Made by a program: the position numbers and the translations under genes. From Symbiodinium natans (taxonomy: Eukaryota; Sar; Dinophyceae; Suessiales; Symbiodiniaceae), in assembly GCA_905221605.1 (NCBI GenBank), contig CAJNDS010000125.1:395696-438195 (forward strand): a DNA stretch of 42,500 bases, given 5' to 3'. Shown here in pieces: positions 34,453 to 42,500 of the stretch (the first letter of the stretch is position 1; each line of letters opens with the position of its first letter). Under the pieces are notes generated by a model that did not search any database, had not been told where the DNA came from, and saw only the letters and a program-made list of their open reading frames with translations.

Positions 34453-34720
34453 GTAGGGTTTAGGGTTCAGGGTTTAGGGTTTAGGGTTTAGGGTTTACAA
34501 CTTAGGGTTTGGGTATCAGGGTTTGGGGATTTTGGGGTTTGCGGTTCGTAGGAGTTATAGTGCTTGGGGTTTAGGCTTTGAGCTTGCTACGCTTGCAAGT
34601 ATGGCGCAGTCAATGCCCTAAGCCATAGATCCTAGACCCTAAACCCTAAACCCAGAACCGTAAACCCTAAGCCTTAAACCCTAAACCCTAAACCCTGAAC
34701 CCTGAACCCTAAACCCCACA
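34453..34720. repeat. G-strand then C-strand blocks
   Basis: 34453-34575 G-strand, decaying; 34625-34720 C-strand. Confidence 0.8.
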
Positions 34721-34729
34721 AACGTGCAG

Positions 34730-34748
34730 CTCATTCCGTGCTGAAGGC
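34730..34748 (+). CDS. Microexon candidate
   Basis: CGTGCAG|C, SFRAEG, donor GTAGGA. Only 19 nt, so weak. Confidence 0.22.
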
Positions 34749-34837
34749 GTAGGATGAATAAGCCGGAGGGTCCATTCTCGTCTACACCCGTGAGCCCCCC
34801 ACAACTTTCCCCGAAGGGTCCTAAGTATCTACATAGT

Positions 34838-34935
34838 TTAGGGTTCGGGGTTTAGGGTTTAGGGTTTAGGATTTAGGGTTTAGGGTTTAGGGTTTAGGGT
34901 TTAGGGTTTAGGGTTTAGGGTTTAGGGTTTAGGGC
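34838..34935 (+). repeat. G-strand block
   Basis: Near-perfect TTTAGGG. Confidence 0.88.
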
Positions 34936-35189
34936 TACGTACCTACATAGTAGAAAGGAGGGCTTCTGCAATAGGAGTTCCTTTTATGGTTTCGGCGACT
35001 GTCTCCCATATAGGTACTCAGGACCCTTGTGGTTCTCAAGCATCGACGGCCATATTCCTTGCACTGAGGATTTGAGGTTCAGGGCTTGGGTTTTCGAAGT
35101 TCAGGATTCAGGGTCTAGAGTTTCCAGCCGGAGGTAGGGTTCAAGGGCTCGCGGTCTGTAGGGTTTAGCGTTTAAGATTCTGGGTTTCT

Positions 35190-35265
35190 TAGCCCTAAGC
35201 CCTAAGCCCTAAGCCCTGAACCCTAAACCCTAAACCCTAAACCCTAAACCCTAAACCCTAAACCC
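35190..35265 (-). repeat. C-strand block
   Basis: CCCTAAG then CCCTAAA. Confidence 0.85.
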
Positions 35266-35316
35266 ATCATGGCTAGGGTTTAGGTCATGGCGCCCTTTCC
35301 TGTGCTCACTGCGCAG

Positions 35317-35343
35317 GCAAGGCGCCGAGTGCTCCAGGCGCGG
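35317..35343 (+). CDS. Microexon candidate
   Basis: TGCGCAG|GCA, ARRRVLQAR, donor GTGGGT. Bracketed by repeats of the usual polarity. Confidence 0.42.
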
Positions 35344-35369
35344 GTGGGTGTGGGGGTGTGGGGTGCGGG

Positions 35370-35710
35370 GGTCAGGGTTTAGGGTTTAGGGTTTAGGGTT
35401 TAGGGTTTAGGGTTCAGGGTTCAGGGTTCAGGGTTCAGGGTTCAGGTTTGGGGGCGAGAGGTGTGGGGTGCAGCCTCCAGGGGTTTACTTAAGCGTAGTA
35501 AGTGGTTTTTATTAGCCAGAGCTATTAAGGAGGATAACGCCCAGGAGGGTTGGTTCTCGGGCACTTGCAGCTCTACTTTGCACCTACTTGCAAAGACTAG
35601 GTTTAGGGTTTAGGGTTTAGGGTTTAGGGTTTAGGGTTTAGGGTTTAGGGTTTAGGGTTTAGGGTTTAGGGTTTAGGGTTTAGGTTGAGGGTTGAGGGTT
35701 GAGGGGTTTA
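35370..35710 (+). repeat. Two G-strand blocks
   Basis: 35374-35447 with five TTCAGGG units, and 35600-35706. The spacer holds a hairpin CTTTGCA-CCTACT-TGCAAAG at 35575-35594. Confidence 0.85.
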
Positions 35711-35774
35711 GTGTTTGGGTCCGGGGGTTTAATCCAGACTGCGTTGGACAGCCCTCCATAGCAGCCCAAGGCCC

Positions 35775-36225
35775 GAAACCCTAAACCCTAAACCCTAAAC
35801 CCTAAACCCTAAACGCTAAACCCTAAACCCTAAACCCTATATAAACCCTAAATCCTAAACCCTAAACCCTAAACCCTAAACCCTAAACGCTAAACCCTAA
35901 ACCCTAAACCCTAAACCCTAAATCCTAAACCCTAAACCCTAAACCCTAAACCCTAAACCCTAAACCCTAAACCCTAAACTTCTGCCAGGGACGCCGAAGA
36001 GCGACAGGCGCGACGGTTTCACCTAGACAACCCCACCAAGCCAGAGTACGGTTTAGGGGTGAGGGTTTAATTACAGGTTTGCTTTTAAACCCTAAACCCT
36101 AAACCCTAAACCCTAAACCCTAAACCCTAAACCCTAAACCCTAAACCCTAAACCCTAAACCCTAAACCCTAAACCCTAAACCCTAAACCCTAAACCCTAA
36201 ACCCTAAACCCTAAACCCTAAACCT
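35775..36225 (-). repeat. C-strand arrays around the 35989 exon
   Basis: 35775-35980 and 36088-36222. A short G-strand remnant (36050-36078) sits after the exon donor. Confidence 0.9.
35989..36050 (+). CDS. Exon-like island, unknown gene
   Basis: TTCTGCCAG|G, DAEERQARRFHLDNPTKPEY plus one base, donor GTTTAG. C-strand repeats precede directly. Confidence 0.52.
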
Positions 36226-36233
36226 TTTGTGTT

Positions 36234-36273
36234 TCAGCCTACAGTTCCTCCTTGCCTTGAAATCTTGGAGAGT
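36234..36273 (+). CDS. Exon candidate
   Basis: TGTGTTTCAG|CCT, PTVPPCLEILE or, from a second acceptor, FLLALKSWR. Follows 130 bp of near-perfect CCCTAAA. Frame and end undecided. Confidence 0.33.
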
Positions 36274-36415
36274 TTGGGGTTTCGGGATCATGTTAGGGGT
36301 TTAGGGGCTTTGTTGTTTTGGGGTTTAACGGCTTCTATAGGTTTAAAAAGTCTTCAAGAGGGCCTAAGAGTCTAAGATTTTCCAAGTTTCTGCTTTCTCC
36401 CCCTTGGGAAGTACT

Positions 36416-36465
36416 TTTTGTTTATATACAACCCAAGGGGATATCAAACATATTGTTTTTATTCA
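36416..36465. repeat. Third copy of the 20569 AT-rich repeat
   Basis: TTTATATACAACCCAAGGGG with ATATCAAACATAT. Confidence 0.6.
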
Positions 36466-36564
36466 CATAAAACCCCGTGGCCGCGTGTTGAGATGTGGCT
36501 TTCGCACCTCATTCCTCGCGTGGAAGGGAGGTTGAGGAATAATATAAGACACAGGGTTGAGTTC

Positions 36565-36922
36565 TAGGCCCTAAGCCCTAAACCCCCAACCCTAAACCCT
36601 AAACCCTAAACCCTAAACCCTAAACCCCAGACCCTAATTAAACCCTGATGTGCATACAAAGTTCATATGGAGCCAGAGGGGCCAGAAGGGTAGCAAATCG
36701 GGGCAGGGGGCCAGTTCCCAGGGCTTAGGGTTCAGGGCCTAAGGCCCAGGGTTTGGTGCTTGGGGAGTTTGGGTTAAACTCTAAACCCTAAACCCCAAGC
36801 CCTAAACCCCAAACCCTCAAACCCTAAACCCTAAACCCTAAAACCCCAAACCCGAAACCCTAAACCCTAAACCCTAAACCCTAAACCCTAAACCCTAAAC
36901 CCTAAACCCTAAACCCTAAACT
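36565..36922 (-). repeat. C-strand blocks
   Basis: 36565-36640 and 36780-36921 with unique DNA between. Confidence 0.85.
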
Positions 36923-36934
36923 TCCGCTGCGGAG

Positions 36935-36984
36935 ATCAGCTCGAGGCTGGTTCGCGCTTCCTCGGCCGTGGCGGCTGACCGAGG
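36935..36984 (+). CDS. Exon-like island, unknown gene
   Basis: CTGCGGAG|ATC, ISSRLVRASSAVAADR plus two bases, donor GTGCGC. Bracketed by C- then G-strand repeats. Confidence 0.48.
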
Positions 36985-37004
36985 GTGCGCCCCCCGAAGA
37001 ACGC

Positions 37005-37125
37005 CAGGGTTTAGGGTTTAGGGTTTCGGGTTTAGGGTTTCGGGTTTGGGTTCAGGGTTTGGGGTTTGGTTTGGGGTTTAGGGTTTCGGGTTTGGGGTTT
37101 GGGGTTTCGGGTTTAGGGTTGAGAA
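37005..37125 (+). repeat. G-strand block
   Basis: TTTAGGG/TTTCGGG/TTTGGGG alternation. Confidence 0.85.
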
Positions 37126-37256
37126 GCGAGCCTAAAGCCCTAATTAAAACCAAAGCCTGCGGGGAGTTTTGTAATCATCGGCCGCACGTGCCCCTAAACT
37201 CTATATACAAGCCCGATAAAATCTAGAAAGCCTAGAAACCCTAGAAACCCAAAAAC

Positions 37257-37355
37257 TTGGGATGTTCCCCTCATACTAACAGTCCTGAATAGGGATTATA
37301 GTACCCCCTATTGTGACCCCTATTAAGGATTGAGAGTATAAGGGGAATATCCCAA
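37257..37355. mobile_element. Fold-back MITE family F, full copy
   Basis: A 99-bp near-palindrome: TTGGGATGTTCCCCTCATAC at the left, AGTATAAGGGGAATATCCCAA-type complement at the right, with a short centre. Confidence 0.78.
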
Positions 37356-37546
37356 CCAAAGACCCTGTAGACTGCGCAAACCCGATGAGCCCCATAAACC
37401 CAGTAAACCCTTCAAAGCCTATAAACCCTACACCCAAACCCTACGATTTGCTTAAGAACCCCCTTGCCCAAAAAGTAGTTTTTCTTTCGTATAAGGGTAA
37501 TGTAGGGATTTTAACTTGTGGTTGTTGGGGGATCTCAATCAAGTTG

Positions 37547-37642
37547 TCCCCCCCCCCCCCTTCTCCCCCCCCACCTCCTGCCCCTCCCCCCCCCCCCTCC
37601 CCTCCCCCCCCCCCTCCGCCCCCCCTCCCCCCCCCCCCCCCC
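37547..37642. repeat. Poly-C/pyrimidine tract
   Basis: About 96 bp of C runs broken by T and A. It yields Pro-rich frames on + and Gly-rich frames on -, none credible as a gene. Confidence 0.9.
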
Positions 37643-37706
37643 ACCCTCAAACTCAAAGCTCCGAGCCACACGGGGCTGTACACGTACGTGGCTACGGTCT
37701 CCAATC

Positions 37707-37841
37707 ACAGCCCAGATAAAGCCGTCCGTGGATAGCACAAGGAACAGCACTGGAGGGGATGGAGGTACCAATGCAACGGATACGGGTGCCTTTACATCAC
37801 TCTTCGTGGACCTGCTGAGCAGTGGCCAAATTCAAGGATAA
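37707..37841 (+). CDS. Terminal exon candidate
   Basis: AATCACAG|CC starts a frame with KPSVDSTRNSTGGDGGTN and ATDTGAFTSLFVDLLSSG, ending in TAA 37839-37841. Polar and Thr/Gly-rich with an amphipathic end. The Pro-rich continuation upstream is only the poly-C tract. Confidence 0.45.
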   Translation, partial: TAQIKPSVDSTRNSTGGDGGTNATDTGAFTSLFVDLLSSGQIQG

Positions 37842-37914
37842 GCTCGTTGACAATGACGAACTGGAGCGAGAACATTGAGACTCGGCTGGCCAAGTTCAAC
37901 GATAAGCTCGTTGA
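37823..37914 (+). repeat. 28-bp direct duplication, 64-bp period
   Basis: TGGCCAAATTCAAGGATAAG (37823) and TGGCCAAGTTCAACGATAAG (37887), both continuing CTCGTTGA. Confidence 0.8.
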
Positions 37915-37983
37915 AGTACTGTGCTGTGCACACGCCCTCGGGAGGATTGATGCGTATTCTAGCAATGCCCTCACGAACCTGCC
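37853..37983 (+). CDS. Exon-like ORF, unknown gene
   Basis: ATG just after the preceding TAA opens MTNWSENIETRLAKFNDKL, then VEVLCCAHALGRIDAYSS, running into the repeat block. LAKFNDKLVE repeats, in another frame, DNA found 64 bp upstream. Confidence 0.42.
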
Positions 37984-37984
37984 C

Positions 37985-38057
37985 CAAACCCTAAACCCTA
38001 AACCCGAAACCCTAAACCCTAAACCCTAAACCCTAAACCCTAAACCCTAAACCCTAT
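37985..38057 (-). repeat. C-strand block
   Basis: Near-perfect CCCTAAA. Confidence 0.88.
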
Positions 38058-38077
38058 ACGAAAGCTCCAAACCCCAG

Positions 38078-38146
38078 AGCAAAACTCGGCATAGCACGGA
38101 GGTCCCGGCTGCAAAGGTCACCAGAACAGATGGACCACTGGGTTGA
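38078..38146 (+). CDS. Terminal exon candidate
   Basis: ACCCCAG|AGC, SKTRHSTEVPAAKVTRTDG and TGA 38144-38146; or an internal exon with donor GTCACC after AAK. Confidence 0.42.
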   Translation, partial: SKTRHSTEVPAAKVTRTDGPLG

Positions 38147-38189
38147 TGAGGCTCATCTTTTTTCTTTTCTTGTTGCTTTTATGTGTGTG

Positions 38190-38457
38190 TAGGGTGTAGG
38201 GTTTAGGGTTTAGGTTTGGTTTAGGGTTTAGGGTTTAGGGTTTAGGGTTTAGGGTTTAGGGTTTAGGGTTTAGGGTTTAGGGTTTAGGGTTTAGGGTTTA
38301 GGGTTTAGGGTTTAGGGTTTTAGTGTTTAGGGTTTAGGGTTTAGGGTTTAGGGTTTAGGGTTTAGGGTTTAGGGTTTAGGGTTTAGGGTTTAGGGTTTAG
38401 GGTTTAGGGTTTAGGGTTTAGGGTTTAGGGTTTAGGGTTTAGGGTTTAGGGTTTAGG
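38190..38457 (+). repeat. Longest G-strand array
   Basis: About 270 bp of almost perfect TTTAGGG, then (TA)n at 38460-38474. Confidence 0.93.
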
Positions 38458-38474
38458 TGTATATATATATATAT

Positions 38475-39040
38475 ACATATTTGGTGGGGGCGTTTGACGG
38501 TTCAGGGTTTTGGGGTTGAGGGGTTCAGGGTTTTGGGGCCCAGGGTTTAGGGGATTGGGGGTTTGGGGGGTTTAGGGTTTAGGGTTTAGGGTTTAGGGTT
38601 TAGGGTTTAGGGGTTAGGATTTGTGTAGCCCAGATTTTCGGGTTTAGGGGCCTGGGGGGTAGGGTTCAGGATTCCCGTAACCTTGTATCCTGTTGTGTCC
38701 TTAGCGTGTTTGGGTTTCATGGATTTCTGAAGCTCAGGCGCGTAAGTGTGCCCAGGTTTAGGACGGGTAGTCTAAGGCGGTTTAGGGCTTGGACTTGGGG
38801 GTTTAGGTTTTAGGGTTCAGGTTTTAGGTTTAGGGTGTGAGGTTTAGGGTTTTGGGGTTTAGGATGTAGGGTTTAGGGTTTAGGGTTTGCAGTGTTTTGG
38901 TTGTTTTTGATTTGAAGGAGTTTGGGGTTTACGATTTAAGTTCACTAACTTCGGAGTTCGTTTGTGTGTGTGGGTGGGGGTCTTCATCCTCAACCCGAAA
39001 CCTGAAACCCTAAACCCTGAACCCTAAACCCTCAAACCTG
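38475..39040 (+). repeat. Degenerate G-strand region
   Basis: TTTAGGG, TTCAGGG and TTTTGGGG words with unique pieces. No exon supported; a short C-strand patch at 38990-39030. Confidence 0.65.
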
Positions 39041-39151
39041 GATGCAAGGTGATAGGAGACATGGGTCAGGAAGGCTCGGTCACAGGGTTTCTGGACTCCC
39101 GAAACTGAAACCCTGGTTTAGAGTTTAGGGTGGCCCCCGCACCCTTTTCAG

Positions 39152-39178
39152 TGGGAAAGGGCGTCGAAAATCAAAGAG
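39152..39178 (+). CDS. Microexon, unknown gene
   Basis: CCTTTTCAG|TGG, WERASKIKE, donor GTACCA. Phase 0; can join the next exons at 39375 and 40479. Confidence 0.45.
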
Positions 39179-39199
39179 GTACCAGGAACTTCCAAGCAT

Positions 39200-39560
39200 T
39201 TAGGTGAATTAGGGGTTTAGGGTTTAGGGTTTAGGGTTTAGGGTTTAGCGATGTTTAGGGTCTAGGGTCTAGAGTTCAGGGTTTAGGGTTATTTAGGGTT
39301 TCAGACTTATCTTAGCCAAATACAAACCTCTAAACCTCTCGACTTCCTGAAGCAGCCCACGTGCGATTCCAGAGGGCATCCGGCAGCTCACGGCCAGTGT
39401 CCATGAGGCGGGTTTAGGGTTTAGGGTTTGGGGTTTAGGGTTTAGGGTTTCGGGTTAGGTTTTAGGGTTTAGTGTTTAGTGTTTAGGGTTTAGGGTTTAG
39501 GGTCTAAAGTTTGGGGTTTAGGGTTTAGGGTCTAAAGTTCAGGGTTTGGGGTTTAGGCTT
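39200..39560 (+). repeat. G-strand blocks around the 39375 exon
   Basis: 39208-39305 and 39412-39560, so this exon has G-strand on both sides. Confidence 0.8.
39375..39407 (+). CDS. Small exon (GC donor)
   Basis: CCAGAG|GGC, GIRQLTASVHE, GC donor (GCGGGT). A second acceptor lies 2 nt upstream. Confidence 0.45.
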
Positions 39561-39616
39561 TCGGGTGCTTGGCGTAAAGACCTAAACCAAAAACCCTGAA
39601 AGCGCCAAGCCTTCAG

Positions 39617-39668
39617 GCCAAACGTGCAATCGCTGTAATGGAAGCCTTGGCGTGGCAGCAGAAACTCC
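39617..39668 (+). CDS. Exon with canonical donor
   Basis: CCTTCAG|GCC, AKRAIAVMEALAWQQKL plus one base, donor GTAAGC. The longer minus-strand frame over 39539-39871 mostly consists of translated repeat. Confidence 0.48.
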
Positions 39669-39839
39669 GTAAGCCCGAAACCCCAAACCCTAAACTCTAA
39701 AACCGATAGGCAGTCAAGGAGCAGCAGGGACGTGCTGTCGTTCACCCCCAGAGCCCCCCTAAACCCTAAATACTTGGAGGTTTGGGGTTTACCATGAACC
39801 TCCAAGCAGACCCCAGACCCTAGACTCGAAGCCCAAGAC

Positions 39840-40020
39840 CCTACACGCAAAACCCTAAACTTCAAACCCAAAACTGAACCCTAAACCCTCTACAGGAGCC
39901 TACACCCTATTATAAACCCTAAACCCCAAAAAACCTCAAGCCCGTGCGGGGTTTAAGGTTTCGGGATTAAACCCTCAACCCTAAACCCTAAACCCAAAAC
40001 CCAAAACCATGGACCTAAAC
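39840..40020 (-). repeat. Degenerate C-strand region
   Basis: CCCTAAA/CCCAAAA words, interrupted by one G-strand patch. Confidence 0.65.
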
Positions 40021-40026
40021 CCTAAA

Positions 40027-40185
40027 CCGGCGTTGTTCGAGCCCTAGATGCCTTAGACCCCAAACCCGCTCGACTCTGGCCCAAAGCCTTCGCGAAGGTG
40101 CCCAAGGCCATCTTCGCCTCCCTCGATCCCCAGGCCGACCTTTGTGCCCCTAAAGCCCTAAAACCCAAAAACCCTAAAGCCCAAA
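40027..40185 (+). CDS. Exon-like ORF
   Basis: An open frame with LDALDPKPARLWPKAFAKV and PKAIFASLDPQADLCAP, ending in telomere-like CCCTAA. Internal AG and GT sites allow shorter exons. Unrecognised. Confidence 0.35.
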
Positions 40186-40280
40186 AACCCTAAGACCCTA
40201 AAACCCTAGAACCCTAAAACCTTAAACCCTAAATCCTACAGCCTGAACCTTAGAGCCCAGTTATTGGTTCAGGGTTGAGG

Positions 40281-40331
40281 GTCCTACTACTTTTGGGGCT
40301 CTATTTTTGGATCCTCCCAGGGGTCTGGGAA
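40281..40331. mobile_element. Relic related to the 18935 element
   Basis: GGGGCTCTATTTTTGGATCC and TCCCAGGGGTCTGGGA match both ends of the element at 18935-19162. Confidence 0.6.
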
Positions 40332-40339
40332 GCCGTCAA

Positions 40340-40472
40340 CGCATTCCTAAACCCTAAACCCTAAACCCTAAACCCTAAACCCTAAACCCTAAACCCTAAA
40401 CCCTAAACCCTAAACCCTAAACCCTAAACCCTAAACCCTAAACCCTAAACCCTAAACCCTAAACCCTAAACC
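40340..40472 (-). repeat. CCCTAAA array
   Basis: About 19 perfect units up to the exon at 40479. Confidence 0.92.
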
Positions 40473-40478
40473 TGCCAG

Positions 40479-40526
40479 GGCGTTGGCGCGCTTACGCCCA
40501 TTCAGTTCCAGCTGTGGCTGAAGAAG
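40479..40526 (+). CDS. Exon-like island (GC donor)
   Basis: CTGCCAG|GGC, GVGALTPIQFQLWLKK, GC donor (GCCAGG). Bracketed by C- then G-strand repeats. Confidence 0.5.
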
Positions 40527-40528
40527 GC

Positions 40529-40615
40529 CAGGGCTTAGGGTTTAGGGTTTAGGGTTTAGGGTTTAGGGTTTAGGGTTTAGGATTCAGGGTTTAGGGTTTA
40601 GGGCTCAGGGTCGCC
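40529..40615 (+). repeat. G-strand block
   Basis: TTTAGGG starting right after the exon's GC donor. Confidence 0.88.
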
Positions 40616-40726
40616 AGAAGATGACAAGGGCTGCTCCGAAAATTGCGGGGCTCGGCAGTTGCCGCTGCTTTTGTTGGCTGCGTTTTGAAGTTCAGGATTT
40701 GAGCGACTACTTTTATTATGTTGCAG

Positions 40727-40819
40727 GAGGTCTCTTGTGGCGGAGATAAAAACCTTATGTCGTGCCTGAAACCTCGGAAAGCGATAGGCCCCCCCCAAAA
40801 GCGATACCCTGAATCTTGA
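40727..40819 (+). CDS. Terminal exon candidate
   Basis: TATGTTGCAG|GAG, EVSCGGDKNLMSCLKPRKAI then GPPQKRYPES and TGA 40817-40819. It overlaps one copy of the AAAGCGATA motif repeated nearby, so the end may be repeat-derived. Confidence 0.35.
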   Translation, partial: EVSCGGDKNLMSCLKPRKAIGPPQKRYPES

Positions 40820-41180
40820 ATTTAGAAGTCGTTCTGCAACCATGTCATGATTTCGGGTGTTGGGTGCTATTCCAGAGCGATACTGAAAGCGATAACCCTA
40901 CGATACCCATTTGGCCACCCGAAGAGCTGGGCAAAGGCCCTGGCCCAGGTTGAGGGTTCGAGGTTTAGGATATGGATTTCTGATTCGAGCAGCGAGAGCT
41001 CCAGCTCCTGGAAAAGGAGCACTCGCACCCTTTGATTTATAGGCCCTAAAGAAAGGAAACGGGTTTAAGAATTCAGGAGTTTTCATGGTAGGGTTGCAGG
41101 TTTCGGGTCTCATATGCAGTAAAGCGATAGGTTTTCGTAGCAGCATTGAGCTAAAGTCCCATAAAGCGATAGGGCCCCCC
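40783..41180. repeat. AAAGCGATA motif cluster
   Basis: AAAGCGATA occurs at about 40788, 40886, 41122 and 41162; two copies continue into a poly-C run and GCAATACC/GCGATACC. Confidence 0.6.
40990..41042 (+). CDS. Exon candidate, helical
   Basis: TTCGAG|CAG, QRELQLLEKEHSHPLIY, possible GC donor (GCCCTA). The coiled-coil-like frame is one of three open frames. Confidence 0.33.
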
Positions 41181-41379
41181 CCCCCCAAAGGCAATACCCC
41201 ACGATTTTTTAAATAGCATTTACATAAGATTTTTTGCGGGTGCTCATTTGGGTTTAGGGTTTAGAGAGGTTTGCGTTTTTCTTTCGGGTTTTTTCTGGGT
41301 TTTCAAGGGTTTTTAGGGTTTTTAGGGTTTTTCAGGGTTTTTCAGGGTTTTTAGGGTTTAGGGTTCAGGGTTTATACAG

Positions 41380-41406
41380 CAACAGTGTGTCGCTTCTATT
41401 GCGGAT
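41380..41406 (+). CDS. Microexon candidate
   Basis: TATACAG|C, NSVSLLLR plus two bases, donor GTGAGG. Confidence 0.33.
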
Positions 41407-41464
41407 GTGAGGGTTTTCTTCTAAAAGGTTTGTAGGTCCTGTAGCCTCTGGAAACCTTACTGAG

Positions 41465-41790
41465 CCAGAACCCGAAAACCCTGGCCCTAGACCCTGCACC
41501 CTAACCCCTAGCCCTAAACCCTAAACCCTAGCCCTAAACCCTAGACCCTAAAACCTAAACCCTAAACCCTAGACCTCCTGGAGGCGGTGCCGAAGCTGGA
41601 CACCCAGCAGGCGCCAAGTCTCGGATGCCCAGTGTCGGTTGAGAAGTCTGGTTTGCCAGGATTTGGGGGGTTTAGGGTTTAGGGTTTAGGGCTAGGGTTT
41701 AGGGCTAGGGTTTAGGGCAAGGTTTTCGGGTTTGGGGGTTTAGGGTTTAGAGTTGAGGGCTTAGGGCTAAGGGTTTAGAAGGTTTGTGGT
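41465..41790. repeat. C-strand then G-strand blocks around the 41573 exon
   Basis: CCCTAAA/CCCTAGC 41465-41570 and TTTAGGG/GGGCTAGGG 41665-41790. Confidence 0.85.
41573..41610 (+). CDS. Exon-like island (GC donor)
   Basis: CCCTAG|AC, LLEAVPKLDTQQ, GC donor (GCGCCA). The frame stays open further (APSLGCPVSVEK). A later acceptor CTGGAG|GCG gives phase 0. Confidence 0.45.
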
Positions 41791-41937
41791 GGGTTCTAGG
41801 CTTTCAGGGTTTCTAGGGCTTATGGGGCTTCAGCTCGTGAAGGTTTTGCGGCATAGGCGAGCCTATAGTTAGTCCCATGTGCAGGCTTGGCGACTCACTG
41901 GGAGTTTTCAAACGCATGTTTGAGTCAAGTCCATTTT

Positions 41938-42062
41938 AGAAACCCTAAACCCTAAACCCTAAACCCTAAACCCTAAACCCTAAACCCTAAACCCTAAACC
42001 CTAAACCCTACACCCTAAACTCTAAACTCTAAACCCTAAACCCTAAACCACCCTAAACCCTA
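41938..42062 (-). repeat. C-strand block
   Basis: Near-perfect CCCTAAA with late variants. Confidence 0.88.
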
Positions 42063-42100
42063 ATTACTAACATCATTAAGCAAAGTAGATTGCTCACCAG

Positions 42101-42160
42101 TTTCGTGCACGTCCCTTGGGGTCCCTAATACCACCCCACGATACACCAGCATGCCTTCGG
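42101..42160 (+). CDS. Exon-like island (GC donor)
   Basis: CTCACCAG|TTT, 20 codons FRARPLGSLIPPHD then TPACLR, GC donor (GCTTGG). C-strand repeats precede and G-strand repeats follow. Confidence 0.45.
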
Positions 42161-42164
42161 GCTT

Positions 42165-42500
42165 GGGTTTCAGGGTTTAGGGGGTTAAGGGTTGAGGGTT
42201 TACAGGGTTTCGGGTTTAGGGTTGAGGGTTTACAGGGTTTCGGGTTGAGGGTTTACAGGGTTTAGGGTTCAGGGCTTACAGGGTTTAGGGTTCAGGGTTT
42301 ACAGGGTTTAGGGTTCAGGGTTTCAGGGTTTAAGGTTGAGGGTTCAGGGTTTCAGGGTTTAGGGTGCAGGCGTTAGGGTGCAGGTTTAGTGGTTTAGGGT
42401 TTAGGTTTCAGGGTTTAGGGTTTAGGGTTCAGGTTTCAGGGTTTAGGGTTCAGGGTTCCGGGTTTCGGGCTTGGGTTGAGGATTTAGGGTTCAGGGTTCA
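42165..42500 (+). repeat. Degenerate G-strand block to the window end
   Basis: GGGTTTACAGGGTTTAGGGTTCA-type composite units of about 21-22 bp repeat several times at 42195-42320. Confidence 0.85.

Noticed and set aside
37385-37841. Pro-rich + strand and Gly-rich minus-strand ORFs
   Set aside because: They exist because the poly-C tract at 37547-37642 has no stops; only the segment after 37706 looks coding.
39539-39871. Minus-strand ORF of 110 codons
   Set aside because: Much of it is telomere-like repeat, and the + strand holds an exon with CAG acceptor and GTAAGC donor at 39617-39668.

Overview
The window looks like nuclear DNA of a dinoflagellate, most likely a symbiodiniacean-type alga. 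This is an inference. It rests on the plant-type telomere repeat TTTAGGG/CCCTAAA throughout, GC-rich exons of 16-150 bp, acceptors mostly AG|G, and many GC (some GA) splice donors beside GT. A chromerid or another alveolate with the same telomere unit is the main alternative. There is no bacterial-style operon, tRNA, rRNA or CRISPR array.

About half of the 42.5 kb is telomere-like repeat, perfect or degenerate, in dozens of blocks on both strands. Between the blocks lie short unique islands, most of which read as single + strand exons. The repeats have a fixed polarity: an internal exon usually has CCCTAAA on its 5' side and TTTAGGG on its 3' side. Introns therefore tend to open with the G strand and close with the C strand. 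Several exons that end in a stop codon (about 9864, 10276, 12113, 28799, 31103) are followed by CCCTAAA instead. The polarity thus seems tied to introns.

Layout. 1-6.0 kb: exon-like islands of an unidentified + strand gene or genes. 6.1-7.4 kb: a dispersed repeat, a 9-bp minisatellite, a CT microsatellite and AT-rich DNA. 7403-8227: a compact two-exon gene joining an F-box/LRR-like N terminus to a SUMO-like beta-grasp domain, followed by a MITE. 9.0-12.1 kb: exons of one or more unidentified genes, ending in a charged C-terminal exon. 12.56-28.8 kb: a gene for an AIG1/IAN/GIMAP-type GTPase. I assembled it by eye from 23 small exons whose phases all agree (323 codons before the last extension); it has a P-loop, switch II, G4-like and NWRF/VDNPNPDDGEP regions and a C-terminal coiled coil. 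29.8-42.5 kb: further + strand exons of unidentified genes, beginning with a TPR-like exon. At least six families of short inverted-terminal-repeat or fold-back elements lie in the introns and gaps.

Limits: no start codon or upstream exon is certain for most genes, exon borders are read by eye, and outside the F-box/SUMO and AIG1 genes the assignment of exons to genes is open.
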